Source: Odontesthes bonariensis (lineage: Eukaryota > Chordata > Actinopteri > Atheriniformes > Atherinopsidae). Taken from it: a DNA stretch of 64,000 nucleotides. This document shows, piece by piece, positions 22,040 through 33,785 of this stretch. The DNA lies in NCBI RefSeq assembly GCF_027942865.1, contig NC_134524.1:24409536-24473535 (forward strand), written 5' to 3'. A program made the translations under genes and the position numbers. Each line of letters opens with the position of its first letter. The stretch's first letter is position 1. The notes under the pieces were generated by a model. It saw only the letters and a program-made list of their open reading frames with translations, made no database searches and was not told where the DNA came from.

Positions 22040-22625
22040 TGAGTGGCTCTATTAGCAACAGTTGAAATGGGTACGGGTTCTGCACCGGCCCGTCGTGGTG
22101 AAAAAGGAGCTGAGCCAGAAGGCGAAGCTCTCGATTTACCGGTCAATCTATGTTCCTACCCTCACCAATGGTCACGAGCTGTGGGTAGTGACCGAAAGAA
22201 GGAGATCGCGAATACAAGCGGCCGAAATGAGTTTCCTCCGCAGGGTGTCTGGGCTCTCCTTTAGAGATAGGGTGAGAAGGTCGGTCATCCGGGAGGGGCT
22301 CGGAGTAGAACCGCTGCTCCTCCGCATCGAGAGGAGTCAGATGAGGTGGCTCGGGCATCTGGTTAGGATGCCTCCTGGACGCCTCCCTGGTGAGGTGTTC
22401 CGGGCCCGTCCCACTGGAAAGAGGCCCCGGGGAAGACCCAGGACACGTTGGAGAGACTATGTTTCTCGGCTGGCCTGGGAACGCCTCGGGGTCCTCCCAG
22501 AAGAGCTGGAGGAAGTGGCCGGGGACAGGGACGTCTGGGTTTCTCTGCTTAGGCTGCTGCCCCCGCGACCCGATCCCCGGACCAGCGGAAGATAATGGAT
22601 GGATGGATGGATGGATGGATGGATG
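22040..22625 (+). pseudogene. Rex3-like (RTE clade) LINE, C-terminal part
   Basis: The plus strand at 22062-22595 reads LSQKAKLSIYRSIYVPTLT, GHELWVVTERRRSRIQAAEM, FLRRVSGLSFRDRVR and MRWLGHLVRMP, the end of an RTE-type reverse transcriptase, and the copy ends with (GATG)n at 22592-22624, the known tail of Rex3. The copy is strongly 5'-truncated (endonuclease and polymerase core missing), which is usual for Rex3. Confidence 0.85.
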
Positions 22626-22796
22626 AAATGGGTACAGCGCCACCTATTGTACCGGGGAATGACATGCTTTGTGCCTCTGATCCGATTCATTCAACGCCAT
22701 ATATCCATGGATAATTACCCTTGCTCAACTCATTCTTATTGTAATTTAGCCAATAATCCGATCCTTTCAGTGCCATGTAACCCCACTGAGTGTAAC

Positions 22797-23970
22797 CTGA
22801 CAGTACAAAAGACACAATATATACTGTACATCTATAGTACAAATGACAGTATCATTTTACTGTGGCTATCATGCTGTGTTAATGGGTGTGATACACACTT
22901 GCTCCACAAATTAGCTCACGGAGGAACATAAACATTTTCATCTGTACAAATCTTTCATAAACATCTTTAGATTCTTCTCATTAAAATAACGTCTATTAAA
23001 TAAAACCATGTGCAAAATACCCGTTGCGCGTGTTTCTTATTTGCAGGTGTGGAACTGTGTGTGAGTGTAATGATTACGAGCAGTAAAGCACACTCGACTG
23101 CCTGCAAGACAAAGGCAGGGGCAAAGAACACCCTCAGTCTGTAAGAGTGGCGGCTTTTCGACTTTCTTAAACATCAATAAACACACGAACACGATCCTAC
23201 AACTCACTCTTAGCATATGTACGCACAACTGAAAGCATAAAGAGCTTAAAACCACCAACTTTGTGAAAACAGACAGAGTGAAAGAAGAATGAAGACACGG
23301 AGTGATGCCCGCGCCGTCCAAGTTGCGTCTGGAGAGTGGGCGGAGCGGAAGACGTCCACACATGAGACCCATAGACATATATTTGTCTATGAGACCACCC
23401 AAATGGCAACAGTTCCGGTCTCGAAGCTCCCACTTACTAATTTTCCTCTTAATGCCACAGTATATATGAAAAATAAGATCTGCATATCACAGATATTCAC
23501 ATTCAGTCCGTAAAAATGAACAGAAAGATTAAATTCCTTTTACAATGAGATTAAATTCAAATGAATGTGGTGACACATTTTGCGTTCACAACAGTAGGAA
23601 ATTCATTTAAGTGCTGGGCAGTGAAATGGACTTCACACTGTGCTTTTTTTTAAACTTAATTTCTGATTCCTTTATTGTATCTGAGTCACAGACCAGGGCG
23701 GAAAGCTGTGGTTTCTACGGAGATCACGTCAGTTTGAGCCTAGGTGAGAGTATACTTGCTGGCATTTTTGAAAAGCTTCCTTTAACATTTCAAGTTTGGA
23801 CAGACTAACATAATAATTCCAACATTTTTTCTAATATCTTCTAAGTGTACTTACTAGGTCTTCCTCCCACGCTAAAGTTAGTCATGGAGCCACATACACA
23901 AACCATGCGTATGGAAAAAGAAGCCACATTATTTACAATAAACCAAAACAGGCAATTTCATGGAGCATCT
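22797..23970. other. Non-coding with a shared repeat fragment
   Basis: 23263-23330 repeats 20944-21015 (GAATGAAGACACGGAGTGAT and GCCGTCCAAGTTGCGTCT). A possible minus-strand terminal exon is at 23695-23748 (see separate entry). Nothing else is supported. Confidence 0.4.
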
Positions 23971-24585
23971 CATAGGTGCAGGGCTGCATGGTGGTGTCAT
24001 GGTTAGCACCGTCGCCTCAAAGCAAGAAGCTTCCTGGTTTTAACCCCTGGCTGGGGCCTTTTAACTCCCCTGCGGAGCTTGCATGCTCTCCCTGTGTATG
24101 TGTGGGCTCTCTCCGGGTACTCCAGCTTCCTCCCACCGTCCAAAAAGATGCATGTTCTATGTTAACTGGTTATTCTAAATTGTCCCGAGGAGTGAGTGTG
24201 AGCATGCATGGTTGTTTGTCTCTGTGTGACCCTGTGATGGACTGCTGACCTGTCCAAAGTGTACCCCACCTCTCGCCCAGTGGCAGCTGGGACAGGCTCC
24301 AGCCTATTCTGAATTGGATTAAGCGAGCTTAGGAAGCGGATGGATGGATGTGGGTGCTACAGATAACTGCAGCAGTGAATCATGCATAATGAAGAAGACA
24401 TCTCCAATGAGACATTAAAAATGGGAATCAATATTTTGAGTTCGTTCTGGATTTTTAGGAACAAGACTTTCACAGAGCTGTTTAAAAAAAAAACATCAAA
24501 CATACCACGATCCATTAGTACATCTGTGTCTCCCTCCTGATCATCTCCATAGACTGTATGTGATGTTGGTTGCGAATTCATCTGC
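23695..24585 (-). other. Two candidate minus-strand exons, unidentified
   Basis: At 24585-24506 a minus-strand block lies between an acceptor (TTTGTCAG) and a donor (G|GTATGT). It reads either ITYSLWR before a stop (reminiscent of an ITIM-bearing tail) or SHTVYGDDQEGDTDVL in another frame. At 23748-23695 a second block follows CTCACCTAG and is followed by AATAAA about 15 bp on. The frames do not join into a clear protein, so this may be a decayed 3' end of an immune-receptor gene or chance. Confidence 0.2.
23972..24352 (+). mobile_element. tRNA-derived SINE
   Basis: The 5' part reads GGTGGTGTCATGGTTAGCAC (A-box region) and GGTTTTAACCCC (degenerate B box), followed by GTGGGCTCTCTCCGGGTACT, CTTCCTCCCACCGTCCAAAA and CTAAATTGTCC. 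The body and the GATG-rich end (GGATGGATGG) belong to an abundant fish SINE. Point changes in the B box suggest an old copy. Confidence 0.8.
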
Positions 24586-25175
24586 TGACAAACAAAGAAC
24601 AGGATATGTTGGTCCTCTGCTGCAGCCCTGATTTGTGTGAGTTGACAGATGTTTTGGCCACTGGTTTCTAATCTGACCGCTACTTTTTAGCTCTGCAGGG
24701 TCCTTTGCTCAGGACTTACATAGTTGATTTGCTTGTTTATTTTTTTTTTTTAATTCAGCTATTTTTGTTCTGTTCATGGTTACAGAACTAAGATCCCAAA
24801 TAAATTGGATTTCCTTTTTCTCTGCTTCACTGATTAGTGTCTCAGTTGTGGATTTGTCTTTTCTTTCATGATTCCACTGATTAAGCTTTGGTGGACAACC
24901 AGAGAAGAGAGCCGTGTGTGTGTGTGTGTGTGTGTGTGTACCGTACAATTCTGCCTTTGTGCATACGCAGTTTTGGTCATGAATCTGCACGGTTTTATGC
25001 ATCTGATCAATGCAGTTCCACATTTCCATCAGGAAATTAAAGCTACAACCTCCGTCTCTGTAAAGTGCCGTGAGACACCTCACATCCTGCTTTATTAACA
25101 CTCTCAGAGCAGAGTCATGCAAAAGCCTCCCTTCAGTGGCAGTTCAGTCTGCCAGTCGACCACCAGCCGTGCAGC
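24353..25175. other. Upstream region of the Fc-receptor-like gene
   Basis: Contains a (GT)n tract at 24913-24938 and no other recognised element. The last 100 bp before the ATG at 25176 should hold the 5' UTR and promoter; I see no canonical TATA box that I would defend. Confidence 0.35.
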
Positions 25176-28100
25176 ATGGAGATCACAGCACTCTGCACTA
25201 TTTTTGGTGAGTTCCAGATGTGTTCAAGTTCCCAACAGGTAAGCCGAATCTGTATTGGATTCTGACTTATAAACAGAAGACTTTTAGAAAGTAAAGTCTA
25301 CTAAAGTAGATTGTGATGTGGGGGGACGTTTGTTTTTGCATCATTCAGAACCGTAAAAGGGAGTATTTTTCTGTATTCGACATAAATGTATTCTAGAAAA
25401 CACCTTACAAGGTTAGTAATTAAAAGACCACTCGTAGTAGTTCTGCTAAATAATGCCTGCACACTTATCTGGGACATTTTGTATTGTGTAAATCATCGTA
25501 TGAAGCCATTAAAAGTGCTGTTACCTCAAAGGCTGTTGGTTACATTTTTGTCCTTTATTACCATTTTTTTTTTTTTTTTAGCACTGACAGCATCCATTTT
25601 AGGTTTTTAATGACATATTTTTCATCTTTCTGCTCACACAACACAGATAAAAGAGCCAACGCTCTCAGGGAAAGGAAACCACATGGATCAGTTAAAAGCA
25701 GTTTTGTTCAACAACAAAGCAGACGCTTGTCTTTTTAAATGAAAACTCTTTGGCTACACATGTACCTAGAAGGTTTTCTTGGGTATTCTTCATAACTTGC
25801 ATGATGCAGGGGCACATTTGTTGAGGCGGAAGGTGTCACTTTCGATTTTACAACACAAGCACACAATTAGCAAGGCTAGCGAACATGGTGTAAACACAGT
25901 TCTCTTCATTTGTTTCAGGCTGTCTCAGAATCCTTCCCAACAGATCTCAGTTCTTTCTCTATGAGTCAGTTGCGCTGAGCTGTGCAGACCAAACAAACTC
26001 CTCTGGTTGGAGAGTGAAGAGAAACACGTCCACAAACAAAAACGAAGAGTGTTCAATAACTTGGGGGAAAAGAAATGAAACGCACTGCTTCATTCTGGAC
26101 CTTTACCACGTAGACAATGGAGTGTACTGGTGTGAGTCTGGAGCCGGAGCGTGCAGCGACGCCATCAACATTTCTGTGACTGGTGGGTTCAAACAAATAC
26201 CGAGAACCACCATTAAATTTTAATAAGTACTGAACGAGTGTCTGTGAAGGAGAAACACATGTGAATCACTTACTAACACCTCGATAGGTCAAAAATGCAT
26301 GATAGAGGTGTGGGCCATTTGCCTGTGAATAAAGTTGGGAAGATAAAAGAAAAAAAAGATTTTCTCTTTAAGCAGCCTTTTGTTTTTTAGGAATTGCATT
26401 TAAATCAAGATGCTGGCCTTGAGTTGCCAACAAATGTTCTTGTGATCTTTCCACCCTGCTATCGCTCAGGTGGTTCCGTGATCCTGGAGAGTCCTGCTCT
26501 CCCTTTGTGGGAGGGCGAAGCTGTGACTCTGCGCTGCACGAATAAAGATTCCCCCTCCTCCAACCTCACAGCTGAATTTTATAAAGATGGCCTCCTTATC
26601 GGGAGCAGCTCTACAGGAACAATGACCATCTTTGGTGTCTCCACGTCTGATGAAGGCCTTTACAAGTGTAACATTAGCGGAGCTGGAGAGTCACCAGACA
26701 GCTGGCTGTTTGTTCCAGGTGAGTTGAGTATCAGAATGTTAGAATAAGAAAGAAGATAGTGCTGAATACCAGGAGATGCAGACTGATAAGTTACATGTCT
26801 TTGTTTTGTGGGCAGCCAGTTGCAATTTCAGGGCTGTTGTTTTTTGCATTGAAGACAAACTATGATTTTCCCTATTTGCTGTGTTGAAGGTGAGCAACAT
26901 GAAACACTACGCCCCCATCTCGCACATGTCTTACTTCCTGTGGTTGGCTTTGGCCTCTCACTTGGCTCGGTGTTGCTGCTGTGCTTCCGAAAGAACCTTA
27001 AAGGTTAGAGTTTGTTTCTTTTTAGATAAATTAAATAACATTTTATACATATTACACCACAGACACACAAAAACTTTTCACAGAACATTAAAAAAAATAC
27101 AGCATTTAAAAAAACAAACTTAGATCTTTCAAAGTTTGGACACATTTGACAAGATGAAATTCTATTTTAAAAAAGAATAAAGTACACCAAAAGGACAGTA
27201 CAACTTCTATACAAGAACCTAAGTCCGTGCCACCAATAGGTTAGATGTAATTGTTTAGTTTCTTGTGCAGACTACTCTCATCAGTCCCCTTAAACTAAGA
27301 ACACTTATGTCCTTGAGCTGACCACATACTATAGCATTCATTTTGGAAGTTAAGGGAAATGGCAGAAAAGGACCAATCCCTGCTTTTTTTTCATTTATTC
27401 CATTTTTCCACGAAAGAAAGAATTAATCAAAAATTGTGAGGTTATACTGGGGAAGAAACAAGCCCTTTACCTTACATTTGTGTTCCCTAAGAATGTTCTG
27501 AGGGTAGCTAACGTTCGTAAGAAAAAGAATAGTCTGAAAAACTGAGATGAAAATTCACTGGCGTCTTTTAAAACTGTGATGTTTTCGTTCGATGTTTTCG
27601 CATTAAAAACCTTGACTGTCGTTACACTGTAATGATTACAGGGCCCAAATTTTGACCAAAAAAAAAAACCTGACATAAAACCACCAGCAGCAAACCACTT
27701 TTCCGACAGATGGTAAAGAGTATGTTGAAACATTAAATGACGCCCATGACCTGCATGCACAGGATTTTATGCAATGCCCTACTGCCACATTGCAATGGAT
27801 AACAGTACATATGTTCCTAATTAAGTGCTCAGCGTGCATAAATACCAAGTCAGCGATGAATCACCCACTAATCCAATGTTAATCGTGTCTAAAATGTATA
27901 TTTATTTACATTCAGTTTTTTTTTTATTGTTGTATTTAGCCTAAAATATAGGAGCTTGAATTTTTTTATACCAGCTGGTGGTTTAATGTAAAAAAATATT
28001 CCTCTGCAGGTAAAGCCAACTGTGCTGTAACCTACACTGATGTCACCATCACACAGGGAGTGCAGCCAAAGAGCGATGCAGGTAAACACAGCTGGAGTCA

Positions 28101-30309
28101 TCATCAGCAGATATAAAGGACATTAAATATCAGTGGCAGCAGAGATTTTGTACAGTTTACACAACAGCGTCAGTGGTAGTACTCCGAGTGTAAGTTTACC
28201 TTTGTGAACATCATGTGTCAGACTATCCCTCTTAGGTGTGTAAAATTCCAACCTCTCACAGGTTTTATGCTCGCATCACTGAGTCACCACTAAGGTGGTG
28301 AGTTAAACAGTTGGTCCACTGGTATGAACTTAAAGCACAACTTTCAGGTGAGCAACCCCCAGTGACTTAAAGCGTAGGAACATGTTGGTGTTACAAATAC
28401 ATTTAGAGCAGTTTTATTATCATTAGTATTTACTTAAAAAAAGAAAGAAAAACACATACACCATGACAGTTGTGTACCCATGACAAGGGGGAGCAGCCAA
28501 GCTAGGGCAAGTTTAATGTGAAGAAAGATGGCTCCACACAGGAGTTTTGATGTTGAAGAGATAGAAAATGTAATTGCAAAATCACATGACAGACGACAGT
28601 CTTGTATTTATGAACCTAACAGACCTAAACCTAACCTTGTACAGAGAAGTTAAATAGTACTGTGAAGAGAGCCGGTGGAGAACTTAGCTGGTGTGCTGCT
28701 GAGTTAGCAACATTCGCTAACATTTGCTAATGTTGTCTTGGCAGCACTGTGAGGTTTGCCGTCACATATCTAAGTCTGACAAAGCTGGTCATTTACCACT
28801 GGAGTGTTAGACATAACACTAAACCAAAGCTTATGCCCATGGATCAGCTGATGGGCTGTAAGTCATGTTACACAACAACGCCGCGCCCACAGAGACGTTA
28901 CATGGAAACACAGGACTGCCAAAGAAAAAATAGAAATAAAACCAAGAGTGGAAATATGAAGATTAATGACAAAATAATAACAATTAGAACAAGTAGACTC
29001 TGTTGACACACTGGTGAGGGCCTGGTGGCCGAGTCCTGGGTTATGGGGCTCATCTGGGTCTACATCAGAAAAACTGTGAACGGTGTGTCTTAAAAGGTTA
29101 AAGTCAGCCTTACATGTGGCAGAATAGATATAAGAGAACAAGAGAAAATAAAAAAATATTCTTGTAGACCTAGACAGTCATGGAATGTCAGCTTCAAAGT
29201 TCAGTTCTCTTTGCATGAGTTTTTATTCACAGTTATGAAGAGTTATGAGTTAGTGAATGGAATGGAATCCAAAGTTCATGTGCCACCACACTACACGATG
29301 TGTGTCGAAAGTTGTTTTATTTTAGTTTTTCACATAAGGTTGAGGTGATGTACGACGGTTTACAGGCATGTATGAAATGAAGTTAATCAATACTGTCCTT
29401 TCAATACTCCCATGTTTAACTGGTTGCATGGGGAGGATTAAGTGACATTACTGTTTAGAGTGAAACTCTTCCAAGCCAAAATATATTTAAAACAAGCACA
29501 AGTAAAACATATTTGTTGTATGGTGCCCTTATGCCTCTGCTCCACTATAGTTCACTGGTAGAAATGGCACGTTTTTATTCTAGTACTTTCTAATGGCTTT
29601 AGTTTCTCGTTGATTAAGATTACTAAAACAATATACAACAAAGCTCTAATATCAATCAAACTATTCAGTAGCTAAACCTGCAGTCAGGGTTATGAGCTGC
29701 GACACCCATCTATCATCTCCCGCTTATAGCTGCAATATATACAATGAAAATGTGTTTGCATTCATGCATCACTAATTATTGCAAAACTGAAATTCTGTAA
29801 ATGAATTGATAGTATGAACAATAAAAAATATAAGGTGTGATGCTGTGGACCTTCTGTCACTGGGAATCTACGATGTCTTTTGATTGAAAATACACATCTG
29901 GATAGTGGAGTGGTAAGATATCCACCTTTCATGTGGGTGACCTGGGTTCAAATCCCCTGCATGAAAGGTACTACCTCCAGTAGGGGTCCTTAGGTAAGAC
30001 CCCCGTTACTCTACCTGCCTGTAAGTCGCTTTGGATAAAAGCGTCTGCCAAATGCAAAAACATAAACATAAACGCATCAATGGTGTTTGGAAAAGCATCA
30101 GAAAGCTTCCGCAGTAAAATGACGAATGTGTCTGAGCCACGAAGAAAAATCTGAAGGCTACAAATGCTTTGCATGCTGTGAACTATGTCCACCCAACTCT
30201 GACAACTTTGTAACACGCTAATAGATTAATCGTTGGCACGTTCCTGTCTTCTGCAGAGGTGACCCCTGAACCGGCCCTCTACTCGACAATCAAGCCAGGA
30301 GCCACCTGA
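25176..30309 (+). CDS. Fc-receptor-like membrane protein, two Ig domains, ITIM-like tail
   Basis: Seven exons, all phase 1, GT-AG: 25176-25206 ([11 protein letters not shown]), 25582-25602 (21-nt exon, LTASILG), 25919-26182 (Ig domain 1), 26470-26718 (Ig domain 2), 26890-27003 (transmembrane), 28010-28081, 30257-30309 (stop 30307-30309). The predicted protein is 267 residues. Domain 1 has SVALSC ... GVYWCES, domain 2 has AVTLRC ... GLYKCN, the paired cysteines and the D-x-G-x-Y-x-C motif of Ig domains. The helix [19 protein letters not shown] is followed by Arg/Lys. The tail has VTYTDV, which fits the ITIM consensus, and ALYSTI, which does not quite fit at its first position. The split signal peptide with a 21-nt second exon mirrors mammalian Fc-gamma-receptor genes. 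The donor after the 21-nt exon (GTTTTT) is weak. The gene probably encodes an inhibitory leukocyte receptor; the ligand is unknown. The intron between exons 6 and 7 holds a SINE. Confidence 0.82.
29885..30062 (+). mobile_element. tRNA-derived SINE (V-SINE-like) in Fc-receptor intron
   Basis: TAGTGGAGTGGTAAGATATC resembles an A box, GGGTTCAAATCCC is a B box, and the end GTAAGTCGCTTTGGATAAAA followed by GCGTCTGCCAAATG is the conserved 3' tail shared by many fish SINEs and L2-type LINEs. It lies in the last intron, same strand as the gene. Confidence 0.8.
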
Positions 30310-30579
30310 GAGGAAGCAGTAGAACGTTCACTCATCTATTTCATTTGTGTCATTTTTTTGGACTGTTTTCCACCCCCAAAATGTGCCCATGGGTGGTATG
30401 TTCATATTTGACCTTTTATTACTTTTGAAAAATATATGATCTCTTGTGCTCAGAAGAGAAACTGAATGTGAAGTGTGAAAGTGGCAGCCATGAGAGGGAC
30501 AGTAGCGGTTTCTCCTATTGTACAGACAATAATCTTTATTTAAAATCAAACATGTCACAAAGTTCTCAACACCAGTGTA

Positions 30580-30585
30580 AATAAA
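30580..30585 (+). terminator. Polyadenylation signal of the Fc-receptor-like gene
   Basis: AATAAA about 270 bp beyond the stop codon, the first canonical signal on the plus strand in the 3' UTR. Confidence 0.5.
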
Positions 30586-30599
30586 CTAAACATCATCCA

Positions 30600-32300
30600 T
30601 TTAATCATCAGTGGAATACATTCTTGCTGTTGAACAGGTGCTAACCAACCTTATTTCAAAATAAGGTGAGACTGAAACCAAAGAGTTCCAGCAACGGTGT
30701 CTTTCCATCTCAGTTTCACCCGCACAAATAACAACGTTGTCTGTGGAAAGACGGAGTGAACAGCATTCAGCATCTCTGCAGTCGTGAACATGTGAAGGGC
30801 AAGTTTTTCAAAAGCATTTACAAACGGTTTCCTGTTAGACTCCTGTGAACAGATGGAGACCTCTCAATTCCTGGGACTACCTCAAAAACTGAGCTCACAC
30901 CTCCATGAGCATGTCGTCATTCACACCTGAAGAGTGAGGCAACAGTTTGAACAATTTGACTTTTAAATATTTCGATTGAATCCCTTTTTTAACTGCATTT
31001 AAAACCTTCCTTTAGCTATGTAGTAAGGATCTTCTTCGTTTGATATGCAGTATTTTGACAGTGTTGCCTGCATATTCATATATGTTCTCTCCAAACTCCA
31101 AACATGGATTGACTACACAAGCCTATGATGCACAGGCCCAAAGAGTCAGGGTGTCCTGGTCCAAAGTCATTTTTTGCCTTGGACCTTAGAGAGACACAAA
31201 ATGACACCAAAGACATGCTAAGTTAACCAGAACACCTACAGCCCTATGCAAAACTGAGACAAAAAGAGGCAAGAAACAATTAAATATACGAAAAGACCAG
31301 ACAAGGATTCAAGCCGGGTAAAAGGAGATTTAGAATGAACACAAATACATCCAAAGTGTTCCCACAGCTATAACACACAGGAACACACTAAACATGCACT
31401 CAACAATGACAACAAGATATGAAATGGCTGCAAAGAGAAATAAAACAACCAGAAAGATTCAAACCAAACACAAAGAGTCTCCAAAGGAATTGAATTCGAT
31501 GCAACCCGATGAGGGAGCTGGAGAAAGCCCAAAAGAGATGGAAACTGAGCAGAAGAACAGACTACAAAGATGCAAAATGAGTGCAAATGCAATGCACCAC
31601 ATGAGAAGTAGGTGACATATATGAAAAAAACAATCACAAAACAAGCAGTCCTTTATGCAAAATGATTGCCACCCGACACAAAATAACCAAAGAAAGTCAG
31701 AACAACTGGAATGCAAAGCAATACAAAAAGAGATGCAAAATTAACACCAGCACTTACAAAAAAAGACCACCATGGCCTGAAAATGTCCCTGACTCATCTA
31801 TTGTCTCCTGCTCATCCATGTGAGACGGCTCAGAAAATAGCAAACTCTGTGCCAGTCTGTCATGGGATAAAATGACAAAATAAAAACAAAATAATGAGTT
31901 ATTCCCACAGCCAGAAATGTCAGATGATTTGTGCAAAAGAAATGTAAACCCTAAAAGTAGGTGCATCTTATCATGGGAAGCTGTTGTTCCCTGTTACATG
32001 AGGCTCGCAGATATCAGGTATGTTGCGTCACCTTCCAATGGGGAGCAAGTCTGCCCTCTAGTGGTCATTTAGTTAAAAACGTTCTCGTGTTAAACAGATA
32101 CTGGGCAGTGGTTTGATCTGTCACAGGTATCTAAGATGCTGCATACTATGCAGTTTGTAAAACCCTAAATCCCTCTCTACAAATTACCCTGGCTTCCAAT
32201 TCTTACCTAAAGAGCAAGAGCTTGAGAATGTAATCCAAACCAACTTGCTACAGAGCAACAGTATTTTGTCAGGGACTTTTTTTAACAACACAGTTTGTCA
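30600..32300. other. Intergenic, no gene seen
   Basis: 31140-31780 is a degenerate A-rich sequence with recurring ACAAAAT / CAAAGA / AGAGATGCAAAA motifs, like an old decayed satellite-type repeat. The open frames across it carry no protein features. Confidence 0.4.
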
Positions 32301-32304
32301 GGAA

Positions 32305-32495
32305 ACTGCTAGGAAATTGTCTTTGAATTGGCTCTGAATGAATGAATTGGATTACTTTTGAATTTAATCAGTTGGATTTGATTGGATTATGATTACAATG
32401 AAGTGAACTCGAATTGGTTTGAATTGGACTATATCACTGAAGTGCCTTGAGATGACATTTGTTGTAATTTGGCGCGGAACTGAATTGAAACTGAA
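32305..32495 (+). repeat. Retroelement tail, third copy
   Basis: Reads GCTAGGAAATTGTCTTTGAA, TTGGCTCTGAATGAATGAAT, AAGTGCCTTGAGATGACATT and TTGGCGC..., following the same order as 16300-16484 but with a decayed end. Confidence 0.7.
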
Positions 32496-32701
32496 CCAAA
32501 GTTTCATGGTTTTATTGCTACTTTGCCAAGTTGATCTTCATCTCCAATGACGTAATGGTCCCGTTAAACAAAACCAAGTTAAAACTGACTTATGCACAGC
32601 GGTGAGGCATTTAAAACACTGCAAGAGGAAAGTTTAGACATGTGCTTGTTCTTGTTCTCCTCTTTTCATGTACAAATGCAGTTATTTCATATCAACTGCA
32701 G

Positions 32702-32815
32702 GGAGATGCCAGTCAAAAGAAAGATTTCCCCACAGCGAATGTTGTCGGGGACATTATTGCAGTCAGCTGGTTTATCATATCTCAGCCTGCTCTTGTCTGT
32801 CTTACTGTTATTTGA
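32702..32815 (+). other. Candidate C-terminal exon with hydrophobic segment
   Basis: After an acceptor (ATCAACTGCAG) the plus strand in phase 0 reads GDASQKKDFPTANVV followed by a 20-residue hydrophobic stretch (GDIIAVSWFIISQPALVCLT) and TGA. That arrangement fits the last exon of a membrane or GPI-anchored protein. No upstream exons are recognised between 30.6 and 32.7 kb, so this may be a stray exon or chance. Confidence 0.2.
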
Positions 32816-33785
32816 AGTCTCAGGCTTTCTACGTGAACCTGATTATTTCACTTCTCCCTGAGAATCTGAATAGTTTTTCTTGTAGAGCGGATGTAAGGTG
32901 TTTTCCACACTCAGAACTACGTAACGCATCATTCAGCACAACACTCAACCTCCCTCTGGTATAACAGGGAACATTCTGCTCGCTTGGAGTCTCAGTGCCC
33001 TGAAAAATGCAGCTTTGTCTTTTTTGTTGAGGAGTCAGAGGTTCAGAGGCTCAAAATGTTTAGATTTTTGTTTTATCAAGTTGTGCTTCAAGCATTCACG
33101 GCTTCCCCACTTGAAAGAGACTGATCCATCTACCCACAGATTTCAAACTGGTTGCTGCTTCAACAGCAGAGTAGATTCAGCCTTTTAATTGAAACTCCAG
33201 TTAGGTGATTTTATTTTGAATTTGAGAAAAAAAAAAAAATAATCTGGGAACCACAATAATGTCAGAAACCAAAACATTACAGTTATATGGGCTGCTCAGA
33301 AACACAGGATAATGAAACAAAACATGCACTTTAAGCTTTGATTGTCCTTAAGTGAAAACAGATTATATCAATTAAAAACTTAAGCAATGAGCAAATACTT
33401 CATGATTGGCTTTTGTACCTGTTAAGAAGGGATTTGAACTAGCTGTGCACATTGTTTGTAGAGTGCTAAAATTGATTGAGTTTATAGAGATAAGATAATG
33501 ATAATAAATACTTTTTAAGCATTGATAAACATTGATAAGATATACTTTTTAAGCACAACAACAAATCAAAATACCATGTAAATGGTGAAGAAATGCAATC
33601 AAACTGCATTCATAACTAGATTAAGAGGAAAACCAATGTAAATAATCAACAGAAAGAAAATATATATCATGTCCATCACCTGAAACAAAGAAATGGATTA
33701 TTTATCCTAAAGGAAAGTTATATAGTTATAGTCAAGTAGGTCTTAGACTAAGTAGCATTGCTATCCTTGATTTGAGGACAAAGCT
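32816..33785. other. Non-coding, AT-rich
   Basis: No exon or mobile element recognised. Confidence 0.4.

Larger units (their letters stand above)
21152..22796. mobile_element. Inverted-repeat DNA transposon carrying a Rex3 copy
   Basis: The left end GTTACACTCAGTGGGGTCAC is matched in reverse at the right end (GTTACACTCAGTGGGGTTAC), and the inverted repeat continues for about 67 bp with few mismatches (ATGGCACTGAAAGGATCGGA). Neighbouring bases fit a TA duplication with the element starting CACTCAG. A (GT)n tract (21568-21601) and a Rex3-like insertion (about 22040-22625) lie inside. No transposase seen. Confidence 0.72.

Noticed and set aside
22143-22643. Minus-strand 166-codon Pro-rich open frame
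   Set aside because: Antisense shadow of the Rex3 coding region.
29885-29965. tRNA gene suggested by A and B boxes
   Set aside because: No cloverleaf and the conserved SINE 3' tail follows; it is a tRNA-derived SINE.
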